Positions 1 to 10,569 of a DNA stretch of 64,000 nucleotides are shown here, one piece after another. Below the pieces are notes generated by a model that ran no database searches, was not told where the DNA came from, and worked only from the letters and a program-made list of their open reading frames with translations. A program made the position numbers and the translations under genes. Each line of letters starts with the position of its first letter. The stretch's first letter is position 1. This stretch comes from an uncultured Roseobacter sp. (GTDB lineage: Bacteria > Pseudomonadota > Alphaproteobacteria > Rhodobacterales > Rhodobacteraceae): contig NZ_CANLQB010000003.1 of the NCBI RefSeq assembly GCF_947493125.1, positions 124,001-188,000 of the forward strand, in the 5' to 3' direction.

Positions 1-1886
<1,886 letters not shown>

Positions 1887-1957
1887 TCACATTTTCACAT
1901 ATGGGCTGTCACGTCGAACGCGGCGTCACAAGGCCGCGCGAAGTGGGATGCAAGATC

Positions 1958-2416
1958 ATGATCAGATGGGCGAGGCCTGCGGATGCGGATGATTTGGGCG
2001 CGGTCTTCTTTGCAGCGGTCCGCGAGGGGCCAAGCCCCTACACCGAGGCGCAGCGCGCTGCGTGGTTGGAGGCGCCGCCGCAGGGCCAAAGCTGGGCTGA
2101 CCGGCTGGCGCCCTTGGATGTGGCGGTGGCAGAGGTGGAGGGGGCGGTCGTGGGCTTCATGAGCATCGAGCCGGGCGGCTACATCGATCTCGCCTTCATC
2201 CGGCCTGAACATAGGGGCCGTGGGCTGGTCCGGCAGCTGTTCGACCGGGTCGAGGCCCACGCGCGGGGCGCGGGTGAGGCGCGGCTCTGGACCCACGCGA
2301 GCCTTATGGCGCAACCGGCCTTTCGGGCGATGGGCTTTTCGACTATCCATCACGAGACGGTGGTGCGGAACGGCGAGAGCCTGCAGCGCGCCAAGATGGA
2401 GAAGACACTCGGATGA
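1958..2416 (+). CDS. GNAT family N-acetyltransferase
   Basis: A 152-residue single-domain acetyltransferase. The acetyl-CoA loop is visible as [13 protein letters not shown] around residues 85-97, after a strand containing YIDLAFI, and the C-terminal PAFRAMGF segment is typical of the fold. The reading frame is open upstream to 1826, but the conserved GNAT beta-1 strand ([12 protein letters not shown]) begins at the ATG at 1958, so the longer forms are unlikely. Its stop overlaps the rppH start (ATGA), which suggests co-transcription. The substrate cannot be told from sequence; small amines, amino acids or protein N-termini are all possible. Confidence 0.8.
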   Translation: MIRWARPADADDLGAVFFAAVREGPSPYTEAQRAAWLEAPPQGQSWADRLAPLDVAVAEVEGAVVGFMSIEPGGYIDLAFIRPEHRGRGLVRQLFDRVEAHARGAGEARLWTHASLMAQPAFRAMGFSTIHHETVVRNGESLQRAKMEKTLG

Positions 2417-2901
2417 CCCCCGAAGAGATCGAAAAGCTGCCCTACCGGCCGTGCGTTGGTGTGATGCTGGTCAATCCAATGGGTCAGGTCTTTGTCGGAC
2501 AGCGCCGCGACAGCCCGATCAGCACACCGGCCTGGCAGATGCCGCAGGGCGGGATCGACAAAGGTGAAGCGCCGCGCGCCGCAGCGCTGCGCGAACTCTG
2601 GGAGGAGACCGGGGTGACTGCGGATCTGGTCGAGGTGGAGGCCGAGAGTGCGCAGTGGCTGCCCTATGAGCTGCCGCATGATCTGGTGCCGAAGCTTTGG
2701 AAGGGCCGCTATCGTGGGCAGGAGCAGAAGTGGTTTCTGATGCGGTTCCAGGGAGATGATAGTCAGATCAACATCGAAACGTCGCATCCGGAGTTCTCCG
2801 TCTGGCGCTGGCTGGACGCGGGCGCGCTGGTTGAGAACATCGTGCCGTTCAAGCGCGATGTATATGCGGCGGTGATGGCCGAATTTGGCGAGCGGCTCTA
2901 G
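2413..2901 (+). CDS. rppH: RNA 5'-pyrophosphohydrolase (Nudix)
   Basis: A 162-residue Nudix hydrolase of the usual RppH length. It opens with the family hallmark YRPCVGVML and has QMPQGGID leading into the Nudix box GGIDKGE...RELWEETG at about residues 45-67, whose glutamates bind the metal. WxxYxLP- and KWF-type segments further on are RppH features. The family converts 5'-triphosphate mRNA ends to monophosphate, which triggers RNase E decay; alphaproteobacterial members have also been studied as diadenosine polyphosphate hydrolases (IalA). It overlaps the upstream GNAT gene by 4 nt. Its stop overlaps that of the convergent GNAT gene by 4 nt. Confidence 0.92.
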   Translation: MTPEEIEKLPYRPCVGVMLVNPMGQVFVGQRRDSPISTPAWQMPQGGIDKGEAPRAAALRELWEETGVTADLVEVEAESAQWLPYELPHDLVPKLWKGRYRGQEQKWFLMRFQGDDSQINIETSHPEFSVWRWLDAGALVENIVPFKRDVYAAVMAEFGERL

Positions 2902-3494
2902 GGCCGCAGCATCGGCACATGCGGCCCGGCCGTTTCCGGCAACACCCCCAGCAACCGGGGGTCGTCGGCAATCTCGATGGCTTGTTTCACCGGTTTGAAC
3001 CCGACATGCTGGTAGAATCCCAGCGCCTGCGGGCTGTCGATGGTGCAGGTGCGCAGGTGAAACCGGGAGATCGGCTTGGTCCAGGCGCGCTCAATCGCCT
3101 GATTGATCAGATAGCGGCCGGCGCCTGTTCCGATCAGCTCCGAGGCGAGGCCGAAGTATTCCAGTTCGCAGGCGCCGTCTTCGCGGAAGTCGAGCTCCAT
3201 CAAAGCGAGGTCCACCCCGTTGCGCGTGAGGGTATAGATCTCGACGCCCGGGTCGGCGAGGATGGCTTCGAGCGCGCTGTCCTCGAGCATCAGCCGCCCG
3301 AACCACAGCCAATCCATCCCGCCCACGCGGGTGAAAATGTCCCGATACCAATCCAGATCAGGCGTCACACGCCGAAACGCCACACCGTCCGGCAGTGCGC
3401 CCGCTTTCATGGCGGGCTTGGCGGTCATTTCCAGAAAGGTGACCACCACCGTAACCTTGCCCGCGGGCACGTCGTGAAACCCGTTTTCCAGCAT
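2898..3494 (-). CDS. GNAT family N-acetyltransferase
   Basis: A 198-residue protein from the ATG at 3494. The order of segments ([12 protein letters not shown], then [17 protein letters not shown], then [17 protein letters not shown], then [13 protein letters not shown]) is that of a GNAT domain, with the acetyl-CoA loop near residue 130. The frame is open upstream to 3773, but that stretch is the shadow of the kinase gene, so the ATG at 3494 is used. It starts 3 nt after the stop of the PfkB kinase and is probably the last gene of an nth-kinase-GNAT operon. The substrate is unknown. Confidence 0.78.
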   Translation of the reverse strand: MLENGFHDVPAGKVTVVVTFLEMTAKPAMKAGALPDGVAFRRVTPDLDWYRDIFTRVGGMDWLWFGRLMLEDSALEAILADPGVEIYTLTRNGVDLALMELDFREDGACELEYFGLASELIGTGAGRYLINQAIERAWTKPISRFHLRTCTIDSPQALGFYQHVGFKPVKQAIEIADDPRLLGVLPETAGPHVPMLRP

Positions 3495-3496
3495 GG

Positions 3497-4483
3497 TCAG
3501 GCGAGGCCTTCTTTTTCGAACACCTTCATCATGTCGGTCTGCGGGCGGGGGCCGACGTGGCTGATCACCTCCGCGGCACAGAGGTTGCCCATCTTGGCGC
3601 AGACCTCCAGATCGCGGTTCGTCGCGAGGCCGTAGAGGAACCCGGCCGCGAACTGGTCGCCCGCACCGGTGGCATCGACGGGTGTGACCTCCTGGACGGG
3701 CACATCGACCCGGCGCCCATCGCCAAGGACACTGACCCCATCCCCGGACCGGGTGGCGATGACCAGCGGGCAAATCTCGGTGGTTTTGGCCAGTGCCGTT
3801 TCGAAGTCGGTCTGGAAGAGCGACTCGATCTCATGCTGGTTGCCGATCACATAGTCGAGGTCGTTCTCGATCAGCGACAGGAAGTCGGCCCGGTGACGCT
3901 CCACGCAGAAGGGGTCGGAGATGGCGATACCCGCCATCCCGCCGCCTGCCTTAGTCGCGCGCGCGGCCTCGCGGAAGGCCGTCTTGCCCGCGTCATGGTC
4001 GAAGAGGTAGCCTTCGAGGAACATGATGCGCGCGTTGCCAGAGACGGCGGGCGGTACGTCCGCCGAGGTCAGGCCCGTTGAAATGCCGAGATAGGTGTTC
4101 ATCGAGCGCTCCCCATCGGGCGCCACGAAAATCATGCTGCGCGAGGTGGGGACGTCACCGTTCTCCACCGGAGGGTTGACGAAATCGATGCCATTGTCTG
4201 TCATCGCGCTGGCGTAGAAATGCCCTAGCGCATCGTCGCGCACGCGCCCGATGAAGGCCGTTTGCAGCCCCAGCGCACCCACACCGGCGACCGTGTTCGC
4301 GACAGCTCCGCCGGGCGTTTGCAACCGGTCGTTCATGGAGGCGTAGAGCGTCTCCGACCGGTCGCGATCTACCAGCTGCATGATGCCCTTCTCAATGCCC
4401 ATAAGGTCGAGAAAGCTGTCATCGGCATGGGTGATGACGTCGACAACGGCGTTTCCGATGCCGACAAGCTGGTAGTGTTTCAT
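3497..4483 (-). CDS. PfkB-family carbohydrate/adenosine kinase
   Basis: A 328-residue ribokinase-family enzyme. It starts with KHYQLVGIGNAVVDV, has the sugar-side signature TPGGAVANTVAGVGALG at about residues 53-69, and the PfkB C-terminal signature VDATGAGDQFAAGFLYG at about residues 275-291, with the catalytic Asp in GAGDQ. Related alphaproteobacterial proteins are annotated as adenosine kinase, a purine salvage role, but the family is broad and the substrate is inferred. The ATG at 4483 overlaps the nth stop (ATGA), so the two genes are translationally coupled. It also lies 3 nt before the downstream GNAT gene on the same strand. Confidence 0.85.
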   Translation of the reverse strand: MKHYQLVGIGNAVVDVITHADDSFLDLMGIEKGIMQLVDRDRSETLYASMNDRLQTPGGAVANTVAGVGALGLQTAFIGRVRDDALGHFYASAMTDNGIDFVNPPVENGDVPTSRSMIFVAPDGERSMNTYLGISTGLTSADVPPAVSGNARIMFLEGYLFDHDAGKTAFREAARATKAGGGMAGIAISDPFCVERHRADFLSLIENDLDYVIGNQHEIESLFQTDFETALAKTTEICPLVIATRSGDGVSVLGDGRRVDVPVQEVTPVDATGAGDQFAAGFLYGLATNRDLEVCAKMGNLCAAEVISHVGPRPQTDMMKVFEKEGLA

Positions 4484-5124
4484 TCTGTTTTGTCCTCGAA
4501 TGGGCAGAGATCGCGGATGATGCAGGTGGGGCACAGCGGCTTGCGCGCCTTGCAATGATAGCGCCCATGCAAAATCATCCAGTGGTGGGCGTGCAGTTGG
4601 AAATCGGCGGGGATGTTGTCTTCGATGGCGCGCTCGACCGCCTCGACGGTCTTGCCAGGCGCAATGCCGGTGCGGTTGCCCAGCCGGAAGATGTGGGTGT
4701 CGACGGCCTGCGCCGGGTGCTGCCACCACATGTTCAGCACCACATTCGCGGTTTTGCGCCCCACACCCGGCAGCCCCTGCAGCGCGGCGCGGCTGTTGGG
4801 CACCTCGCCGCCGTAATCATCGACGAGGATCTGGCTCAGCTTCATCACGTTCTTGGCCTTCTGGCGGTAGAGCCCGATGGTCTTGATGTGCTCCGTCAGC
4901 CCGTCGATACCCAGATCGAGCATTTTCTGCGGGGTGTCGGCGATCTGGAAGAGCGCGCGCGTGGCCTTGTTCACGCCCGCGTCTGTGGCTTGTGCGCTGA
5001 GCGCCACCGCCACGACGAGCGTGTAGACATTCACATGCTCAAGCTCACCCTTGGGTTCCGGATCGGCCTCCCGGAACCGCGTGAAGATCTGACGGATGGT
5101 GTGATAATCGAGCTGCTTTGCCAT
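4480..5124 (-). CDS. nth: Endonuclease III (DNA glycosylase/AP lyase)
   Basis: A 214-residue protein, the standard Nth length. The helix-hairpin-helix motif LPGVGRKTANVVL contains the catalytic Lys (about K124), and VDTHIFRL holds the catalytic Asp (about D142). The C-terminus carries the 4Fe-4S ligands in the C-X6-C-X2-C-X5-C spacing (about C191, C198, C201, C207). The enzyme removes oxidised pyrimidines in base excision repair. It is the first gene of a likely operon with the PfkB kinase and is divergent from the Hint-domain gene across 150 bp. Confidence 0.95.
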   Translation of the reverse strand: MAKQLDYHTIRQIFTRFREADPEPKGELEHVNVYTLVVAVALSAQATDAGVNKATRALFQIADTPQKMLDLGIDGLTEHIKTIGLYRQKAKNVMKLSQILVDDYGGEVPNSRAALQGLPGVGRKTANVVLNMWWQHPAQAVDTHIFRLGNRTGIAPGKTVEAVERAIEDNIPADFQLHAHHWMILHGRYHCKARKPLCPTCIIRDLCPFEDKTE

Positions 5125-5274
5125 CCGGACGGTATGCGGCCTTTCCCGCGCATGGGCAAGACCGCGGGCGGGCGATCCCTAAAATGCGTGTCAAAACCCG
5201 ACGTATTTTTCAGCAGTATCTTCACCCTGATCTGCGAGGGTGGCCGGGCAAATATTCTCACGCAGGTCTGTGCA

Positions 5275-6348
5275 ATGCCTACAAGTTCGTTTTACGGCTA
5301 CTCTTCGGAAGCACTGGTCTACAATGCCAGTAACGGGACCTTCACGCTTGATCCGAACTACGACTTCACGACCGATCGGGTGTTGTTCCAGATCACTGAT
5401 GATGATTCCTCGCTCGACGGTGACGAGCACAACAACGAGGTGGGGGAGGATGCCAATCAGACCGGTGTTGTGACCCGCCCAGACGGCACGCAGATCGGAT
5501 CGGGGCAAATCTATGGTGAGGAGTATGCCATCCTCCAGGCACCCGATGGATCTTATGTGACCATCGACCGGATCGAAATCGCGGGCGTCAAGATGGGGTA
5601 TGTGCCGTCCGAGCCCCTGACACCGGGTGTGACCTACACCTATGTGGGTGGCGACGACATCGACAACAGCCTGCAATCGCAGGGCGGTGCGGACACACGC
5701 CAGACCTACACCCAATACGAACAGCAGAGTGTGCCGTGTTTTGGGCCCGGCACGATGATTCGCACCCAGAACGGCGAGATACCGGTCGAGTGGCTCGAGA
5801 CGGGCGACATGGTTCTGACCCGCGATCACGGGTATCAGCCGATCATCTGGATTGGTCGGACCAAGCTGCCACCGACCTATTTTGCGCAGTATCCCGACGA
5901 GCGGCCAATCTGCATACCGGCAGGGGCGCTGGGGCCCAACGCACCGACGCATGATCTGCATGTAACGGGGGATCATCGCCTGCTGCTCAACTCGGCCGAG
6001 GCGCAGATGCTCTATTTCTCCAATGAGGTGCTCGCACCGGCCAAGGCTTGGGTCGATCGCGGGCGCGCGTTTCAGACGACGCCTCTGCAGCACTATACGC
6101 TCACACATATCGCCTGCGCGCATCATGAGGTGATCCTGGCACAGGGTGCGTGGGTCGAGACGATCTTCACCGGGCCGGAAACACAGCGCAGGCTATCGGC
6201 ATCGGATGCCGCGCGGCTGGCCGCCGCACTCGGACCTGACGGGTTCGACCAGTCGACCGCACGCCCCTGCCTCACGCGGACGGAAGCGCGGCTCCTCATA
6301 GATCGGGCTCCGGACATCTCGGACAATCTGCTGCTGAAAACGGCCTGA
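5275..6348 (+). CDS. Hint (hedgehog/intein) domain protein
   Basis: A 357-residue protein. Residues 1-150 are acidic and Thr/Gly-rich with no recognised fold (SLDGDEHNNEVGED). From about residue 155 a Hint domain starts with CFGPGTMIRT, followed by WLETGDMVLTRDHG and later VTGDHRLLL, as in the large Rhodobacteraceae family of Hint proteins. The Cys at the block A position could drive autoprocessing, but the protein runs well past the Hint core and no C-terminal Asn-nucleophile junction is evident. There is no signal peptide; such proteins are often near or fused to RTX-type secreted proteins. An upstream in-frame extension to 4555 lies antisense to nth and is rejected. Confidence 0.75.
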   Translation: MPTSSFYGYSSEALVYNASNGTFTLDPNYDFTTDRVLFQITDDDSSLDGDEHNNEVGEDANQTGVVTRPDGTQIGSGQIYGEEYAILQAPDGSYVTIDRIEIAGVKMGYVPSEPLTPGVTYTYVGGDDIDNSLQSQGGADTRQTYTQYEQQSVPCFGPGTMIRTQNGEIPVEWLETGDMVLTRDHGYQPIIWIGRTKLPPTYFAQYPDERPICIPAGALGPNAPTHDLHVTGDHRLLLNSAEAQMLYFSNEVLAPAKAWVDRGRAFQTTPLQHYTLTHIACAHHEVILAQGAWVETIFTGPETQRRLSASDAARLAAALGPDGFDQSTARPCLTRTEARLLIDRAPDISDNLLLKTA

Positions 6349-6418
6349 GGCGGGAACCCGGCCAAGATCCCGCAGGTTTCGGGTCGCGCGACGGAGCGAT
6401 AGCCCCTAATTTGCGGGT

Positions 6419-7285
6419 ATGACACAGCATCAGACCCTCCCGAACCAGACCGAGACCTCCTATCACTATCAGGTGGTGCGCCGCGCCATCGATCTCATCG
6501 ACCAGGCCGACGAGCCGCTGTCGCTGGATCAGATCGCCGACCAGATGGGGATGAGCGTCGCCCATTTCCAGAGGATATTTTCCCGCTGGGTCGGAATCTC
6601 GCCGAAACGGTATCAACAGTATCTGACCCTTGGTCATGCCAAGACCCTGTTGCGGGATCGGTTCACAACCCTCGAAGCTTCCCACGCGGTCGGTTTGTCG
6701 GGCAGCGGGCGTCTGCATGATCTGTTTGTGCGGTGGGAAGCGATGAGCCCGGGCGAATTCGCCCGCGGCGGCGCGGGGCTGACGATCTTCTGGGGCTGGT
6801 TCGAAAGCCCCTTTGGCCCCGCCGTCGTGATGGGCACGGAGAAAGGCATCTGCGGTATGGGATTCGCGGCGGAGATGGGGGAAGACGCCGCGCTGCGCGA
6901 CCTGCTCTCGCGTTGGCCGAAAGCGGAGTTCGTTGAGGACCCCATGATGCTGCGGCCTTGGGTGCTTCAGGCCTTCGGCGCGGGGGATGGCACGCTGGAG
7001 CGGGCGCCCCTGTTCCTCATTGGTGCCCCCTTCCAGATCAAGGTTTGGGAGGCGCTGTTGAGCATCCCCTCCGGTCATGTGACCACCTACTCCGAGATCG
7101 CGCAAGCCATTGGCAAGCCTGCGGCCGTTCGCGCAGTGGGGACGGCGGTCGGGCGAAATCCGATCAGTTGGCTGATCCCATGCCACCGCGCCTTGCGCAA
7201 ATCCGGTGGTTTGGGCGGTTATCACTGGGGGTTGCCGATGAAGCGCGCCATGCTGGCCTATGAAGCGGTACACGCGGAAAATTGA
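6419..7285 (+). CDS. AraC-type HTH fused to methylated-DNA-protein cysteine methyltransferase (Ada-like)
   Basis: A 288-residue two-domain protein. Residues 20-110 form an AraC helix-turn-helix pair (SLDQIADQMGMSVAHFQRIFSRW, shown here by position 38-60, then a second helix pair). Residues 125-285 are an O6-alkylguanine transferase: the MGMT helix AIGKPAAVRAVGTAVGRNP and the active-site PCHR, with the acceptor Cys at about 255. E. coli Ada also has an N-terminal zinc domain that senses methylphosphotriesters; that domain is absent here. It therefore probably repairs O6-methylguanine and may regulate through the HTH without phosphotriester sensing. It stands alone, 70 bp after the Hint gene. 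Confidence 0.88.
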   Translation: MTQHQTLPNQTETSYHYQVVRRAIDLIDQADEPLSLDQIADQMGMSVAHFQRIFSRWVGISPKRYQQYLTLGHAKTLLRDRFTTLEASHAVGLSGSGRLHDLFVRWEAMSPGEFARGGAGLTIFWGWFESPFGPAVVMGTEKGICGMGFAAEMGEDAALRDLLSRWPKAEFVEDPMMLRPWVLQAFGAGDGTLERAPLFLIGAPFQIKVWEALLSIPSGHVTTYSEIAQAIGKPAAVRAVGTAVGRNPISWLIPCHRALRKSGGLGGYHWGLPMKRAMLAYEAVHAEN

Positions 7286-7418
7286 TCCACCACAGCGGGC
7301 GGCGGGTTGCCGCCCAGCCTTTTTCCCCTTGGTTTGGGGTGGAACCCCCGCCATATATACTGCGTTCAACCAAGATGCCCCGCCCGAACGGGGCCGCAGC
7401 TATTGAAGGCAGACCGCT

Positions 7419-8081
7419 ATGACATTTCTGAAAACCCCGCTGATCGTGGCCGTTTCGGGCGCGCTTGTTCTGACCGCCTGTACGGACCCGAACCAGATCG
7501 GCGCCAATTCCAACAACCCCAAAGCCCAGCGCGGCGCGCTGATCGGCGCGGGCGCGGGCGCGCTTGCTGGCGCGCTGTCCAGAGGCGACGGCAACCGCGG
7601 GGACGGCGCGCTCGTCGGGGCCGTGATCGGCGGCGCCATTGGCGCGGGCATCGGATACAATCTCGATCAGCAGGAGGCCGAATTGCGGCGCCAGCTCGAC
7701 AACGATGTCGTCATCACCAACACGGGTGATCGCCTGATCCTCAATCTGCCGCAAAGCATTGTCTTTGCCACGGACAGTTTCTCCGTTCGGCCCGATCTGC
7801 AGGACGATCTCTTCTCGGTTGCCGCAAGCTTGAACAAGTACCCGCAGTCGACCGTTCAGGTCATCGGACATACCGACAGCGACGGTGACGCAGGTTATAA
7901 CCAGCAATTGTCCGAACGCCGGGCCACGGCTGTGGCCAACGTACTTCTGAACGCAGGTGTGCCCAGCGCCCGTGTGCGGACTTTCGGGCGCGGCGAGAAC
8001 CAGCCCATCGCCAGCAACCTGAACGCAGCCGGCAAGGCCCAGAACCGGCGGGTCGAGATCGTCATTCTGCCTACGGCCTGA
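7419..8081 (+). CDS. OmpA-family lipoprotein with glycine-zipper segment
   Basis: A 220-residue lipoprotein. The signal peptide ends in the lipobox LVLTAC, with Cys at about 21. Residues 38-85 form a glycine-zipper region (GAGAGALAGAL, then GAVIGGAIGAGIGYN). Residues 105-218 are an OmpA-like peptidoglycan-binding domain: IVFATDSFSVRP, VIGHTDSDGDAGYN, LSERRATAVA and the terminal AQNRRVEIVI. Such proteins anchor the outer membrane to peptidoglycan (YiaD type). It is monocistronic, with a strong terminator just downstream. Confidence 0.92.
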   Translation: MTFLKTPLIVAVSGALVLTACTDPNQIGANSNNPKAQRGALIGAGAGALAGALSRGDGNRGDGALVGAVIGGAIGAGIGYNLDQQEAELRRQLDNDVVITNTGDRLILNLPQSIVFATDSFSVRPDLQDDLFSVAASLNKYPQSTVQVIGHTDSDGDAGYNQQLSERRATAVANVLLNAGVPSARVRTFGRGENQPIASNLNAAGKAQNRRVEIVILPTA

Positions 8082-8102
8082 CGCATCACTCATTTATTGC
8101 CG

Positions 8103-8140
8103 CAAGAGCCCCGCATTTGCCGCCGGGGCTCTTGTTTTTT
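8103..8140 (+). terminator. Rho-independent terminator after the OmpA lipoprotein gene
   Basis: An 11-bp perfect stem (CAAGAGCCCCG at 8103-8113 and its complement at 8124-8134) with a 10-nt loop, followed by six T (8135-8140). It lies 22 nt after the stop codon. Confidence 0.93.
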
Positions 8141-8191
8141 CACAACGGGGCATCAGGGTAAGCCCAAACACTGGCTGAAGGGACATGGATC

Positions 8192-8734
8192 ATGGCGAAG
8201 TACACGGTTTTGGGGTTGTCAGGATCGCTGCGCAAGGCGTCGACCAACACGATGTTGCTGCGTGAGGCGGCGCGGCTATTTGGTGACTGTGAGTTTGAAC
8301 TCGCCGATCTGCGCCTGCCGCTCTACGACGGCGATGCCGAGGCCGCCGATGGTGTGCCTACCGCAGTGCAAACGCTCGCGGATGATATTGCTGCGGCTGA
8401 TGCGGTGATCATCTCCACGCCTGAGTACAACAAGGGCCCGTCCGGTGTGCTCAAGAATGCGCTGGATTGGGTGAGCCGCACCAAAGGCCGACCCTGGGAG
8501 GGCAAACCGGTGGCCGTCATGTCCGCCGCTGCGGGCCGAGCGGGCGGTGAGCGGGCTCAGATGGTATTGCGAGGGTTCATGGTGCCGTTTCGCCCCGTGA
8601 TACTGCAAGGGCCGGAGATTCATCTCGCCGACAGCAGCAATCAGTTCGATTCCGATGGGCGGCTGACCGGCGAGATCTATGTCCGGGAGCTCTCCGCTTT
8701 GATGCAGGCCCTGCGCGCCGAGGCGGATCGCTGA
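8192..8734 (+). CDS. NADPH-dependent FMN reductase
   Basis: A 180-residue flavodoxin-like reductase. The phosphate loop GSLRKASTNT follows the first strand (VLGLSG) and binds FMN. TPEYNKGPSGVLKNALDW at about residues 71-88 is the second conserved block. The family includes ChrR- and YieF-like quinone or chromate reductases and azoreductases that use FMN with NAD(P)H, and acts in the cytosol. The physiological acceptor is not visible. It is a single gene, flanked by the upstream terminator and a convergent FAD oxidoreductase gene. Confidence 0.87.
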   Translation: MAKYTVLGLSGSLRKASTNTMLLREAARLFGDCEFELADLRLPLYDGDAEAADGVPTAVQTLADDIAAADAVIISTPEYNKGPSGVLKNALDWVSRTKGRPWEGKPVAVMSAAAGRAGGERAQMVLRGFMVPFRPVILQGPEIHLADSSNQFDSDGRLTGEIYVRELSALMQALRAEADR

Positions 8735-8796
8735 GCGCTCGGAACCGGGTTGGTCGGCAAGTCGGACTGGCTCACGGCAGATGTGTCCCCGCTAGG

Positions 8797-9834
8797 TCAC
8801 AGCGATGCAGCGATACCGAACGCCTCGGGGATCTCGTTGATCCCGTCGAGAACCAGATTCGCCATCACATCCGCGACCTTTGGCGCCATGCCGAAACCGA
8901 TTTTGAACCCGCCATTGGCAATGAAATGGCCAGGTCTTCCGGGCCAAGGCCCAAGCATAGGTGCACGGCTGCGCGTGCGCGGGCGCACGCCAGCCCATCG
9001 CTCGAGCACCGGGGCCGAGGCGAGCACGGGCACGGCACCGCGGGCCTTCGCGATGACCGTGTCCAATTGCGCATCGGTGGCGGTGGGGTCGTCGTAGTCA
9101 CGCTCTGAGGTTGATCCGACTGCCACGGTTCCGTCCTGATGCGGGATAATGTGAACACCATCTGCAAAGATTTGCGGCGCACCACGAGCGTCGAATTCCA
9201 GCAGTGCGGCCTGGCCTTTCACGCCGTTGCCGATCTGGCGTGTGTGCCCTCGATTGAGGTCTGCCAGCCCAGCGACACCCGTGGCCCAAATGACCGCGCC
9301 TGCGGAGCTGCCGTATCGTTCGACCGTCACTCCTTTCGATGCGAGCGCGGCGCCCAGTGCGACGCAGGCGTGTCGCGGGTGCAGATGCGCGCTCAGCGTG
9401 TCGCGGATAAGCCATCCCGTGGTGGAGATCGGGCTCCAGCCTGCGTCCGGCGCGCGTTCCACTTGCCACCGGGCGTGATCGGCCCAGAGCTTGGTTGCGC
9501 TGTTGGCGCGTTGATGCGCCAATTCCAGGCTGCGTGCGTCTGAAATGGGTTGCAGGCGCCCCGTCCTTGCGTAGCCAGCGCTTACCCCCCCGGCGGCTTC
9601 AACGTCGGACCAGAAGGATTCGGCGCGCAACAGGCTGTCGAGCTGGAACGCCTTTTTGGCATTCCAGTTCTCCGGTACGTGCGGCGCCAAAGCACCAACA
9701 AGGCCGCCGCTGCTGCCTGCGCCAAGTCCATTCGGATCAATCACGGCAACACGCGCACCGCGCTGCAGGCAGGCCCAGGCAATCGACAGGCCGAAAATGC
9801 CCGCACCGCGGACGGTGATATCGGCCATTGCCAA
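8797..9834 (-). CDS. FAD-dependent oxidoreductase, possible stand-alone MnmC oxidase domain
   Basis: A 345-residue DAO-fold protein. It starts with ADITVRGAGIFGLSIAWACLQRG, seen as a dinucleotide-binding motif at residues 4-26, and ends with GHFIANGGFKIGFGMAP, the FAD-contacting C-terminal loop. It is divergent from mnmD across 57 bp. In gammaproteobacteria MnmC is one protein with an MnmD methyltransferase half and an FAD oxidase half that converts cmnm5s2U34 to nm5s2U34. In many alphaproteobacteria the halves are separate genes, so this protein could be the missing oxidase half. That is inference; a glycine or D-amino acid oxidase is the alternative. An ATG two codons downstream is an equally good start. 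Confidence 0.72.
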   Translation of the reverse strand: MAMADITVRGAGIFGLSIAWACLQRGARVAVIDPNGLGAGSSGGLVGALAPHVPENWNAKKAFQLDSLLRAESFWSDVEAAGGVSAGYARTGRLQPISDARSLELAHQRANSATKLWADHARWQVERAPDAGWSPISTTGWLIRDTLSAHLHPRHACVALGAALASKGVTVERYGSSAGAVIWATGVAGLADLNRGHTRQIGNGVKGQAALLEFDARGAPQIFADGVHIIPHQDGTVAVGSTSERDYDDPTATDAQLDTVIAKARGAVPVLASAPVLERWAGVRPRTRSRAPMLGPWPGRPGHFIANGGFKIGFGMAPKVADVMANLVLDGINEIPEAFGIAASL

Positions 9835-9891
9835 AGGTTCTGCTCTCCCTCAATGTCGCGGCAGTTTCCCGGTATGATATAAGGCGGATCC

Positions 9892-10569
9892 GTGCAGAAC
9901 CAGACGGCAGATGTGTCTTGGAGGGCAAATGGCGTTCCGGTCTCCGTGCGGTTTGATGATCCCTATTTCAGCCTGGACGACGGGTTGGCCGAGACGCGGC
10001 ACGTCTTTTTGCGCGGCAACCGGTTGCCCGAGCGGTTCGAGGACGGATTTCATATCGCCGAGCTGGGTTTCGGGACGGGGCTGAGTTTCCTCGTGACACT
10101 TCAGGCGTGGCGCTTGGCAGGTATTTCCGGCCACCTCATGTTCACCAGCTTCGAGGCGTTTCCGATGGGCAGGGATGACGTGAGCGCGGCACTTGGAGCG
10201 TTCAGCGATCTGGCAGATCTCCGCGAGCATTTGACCAATCACTGGCGGCCCGAAGGCGGCCGGTTCCAGATCGCGCCTGATGTGACTCTGGAGATTGTCG
10301 TTGGCGATGCCCGGCAAAGGCTGCCGAACTGGAACGGATGCGCCCATGCGTGGTATCTCGACGGTTTCTCGCCTGCGAAGAACCCGGAGCTTTGGGAGGC
10401 CGATCTGATGCGCGCGGTCGCCGCACATACTGCGCCGGGCGGGACGTTCGCCACCTACACGGCCGCCGGCTCGGTGCGCCGGGCGCTCGACGCGGCCGGG
10501 TTCGACGTGCAGCGGGTGCAGGGCTTTGGCCGCAAACGGCATATGAGTGTCGGCACGTTGCGGGCATGA
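9892..10569 (+). CDS. mnmD: tRNA 5-methylaminomethyl-2-thiouridine(34) methyltransferase
   Basis: A 225-residue protein of the stand-alone MnmD type, starting with GTG. The SAM-binding region contains FHIAELGFGTGLSFL (about residues 45-59). AWYLDGFSPAKNPELW (about residues 151-166) is the family hallmark DGF-P-KNP. It methylates nm5s2U34 in the anticodon wobble position of tRNAs for Glu, Lys and Gln. No FAD domain is fused, unlike E. coli MnmC; the divergent neighbour may supply it. Its stop overlaps the start of the DMT transporter (ATGA). Confidence 0.92.
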   Translation: MQNQTADVSWRANGVPVSVRFDDPYFSLDDGLAETRHVFLRGNRLPERFEDGFHIAELGFGTGLSFLVTLQAWRLAGISGHLMFTSFEAFPMGRDDVSAALGAFSDLADLREHLTNHWRPEGGRFQIAPDVTLEIVVGDARQRLPNWNGCAHAWYLDGFSPAKNPELWEADLMRAVAAHTAPGGTFATYTAAGSVRRALDAAGFDVQRVQGFGRKRHMSVGTLRA

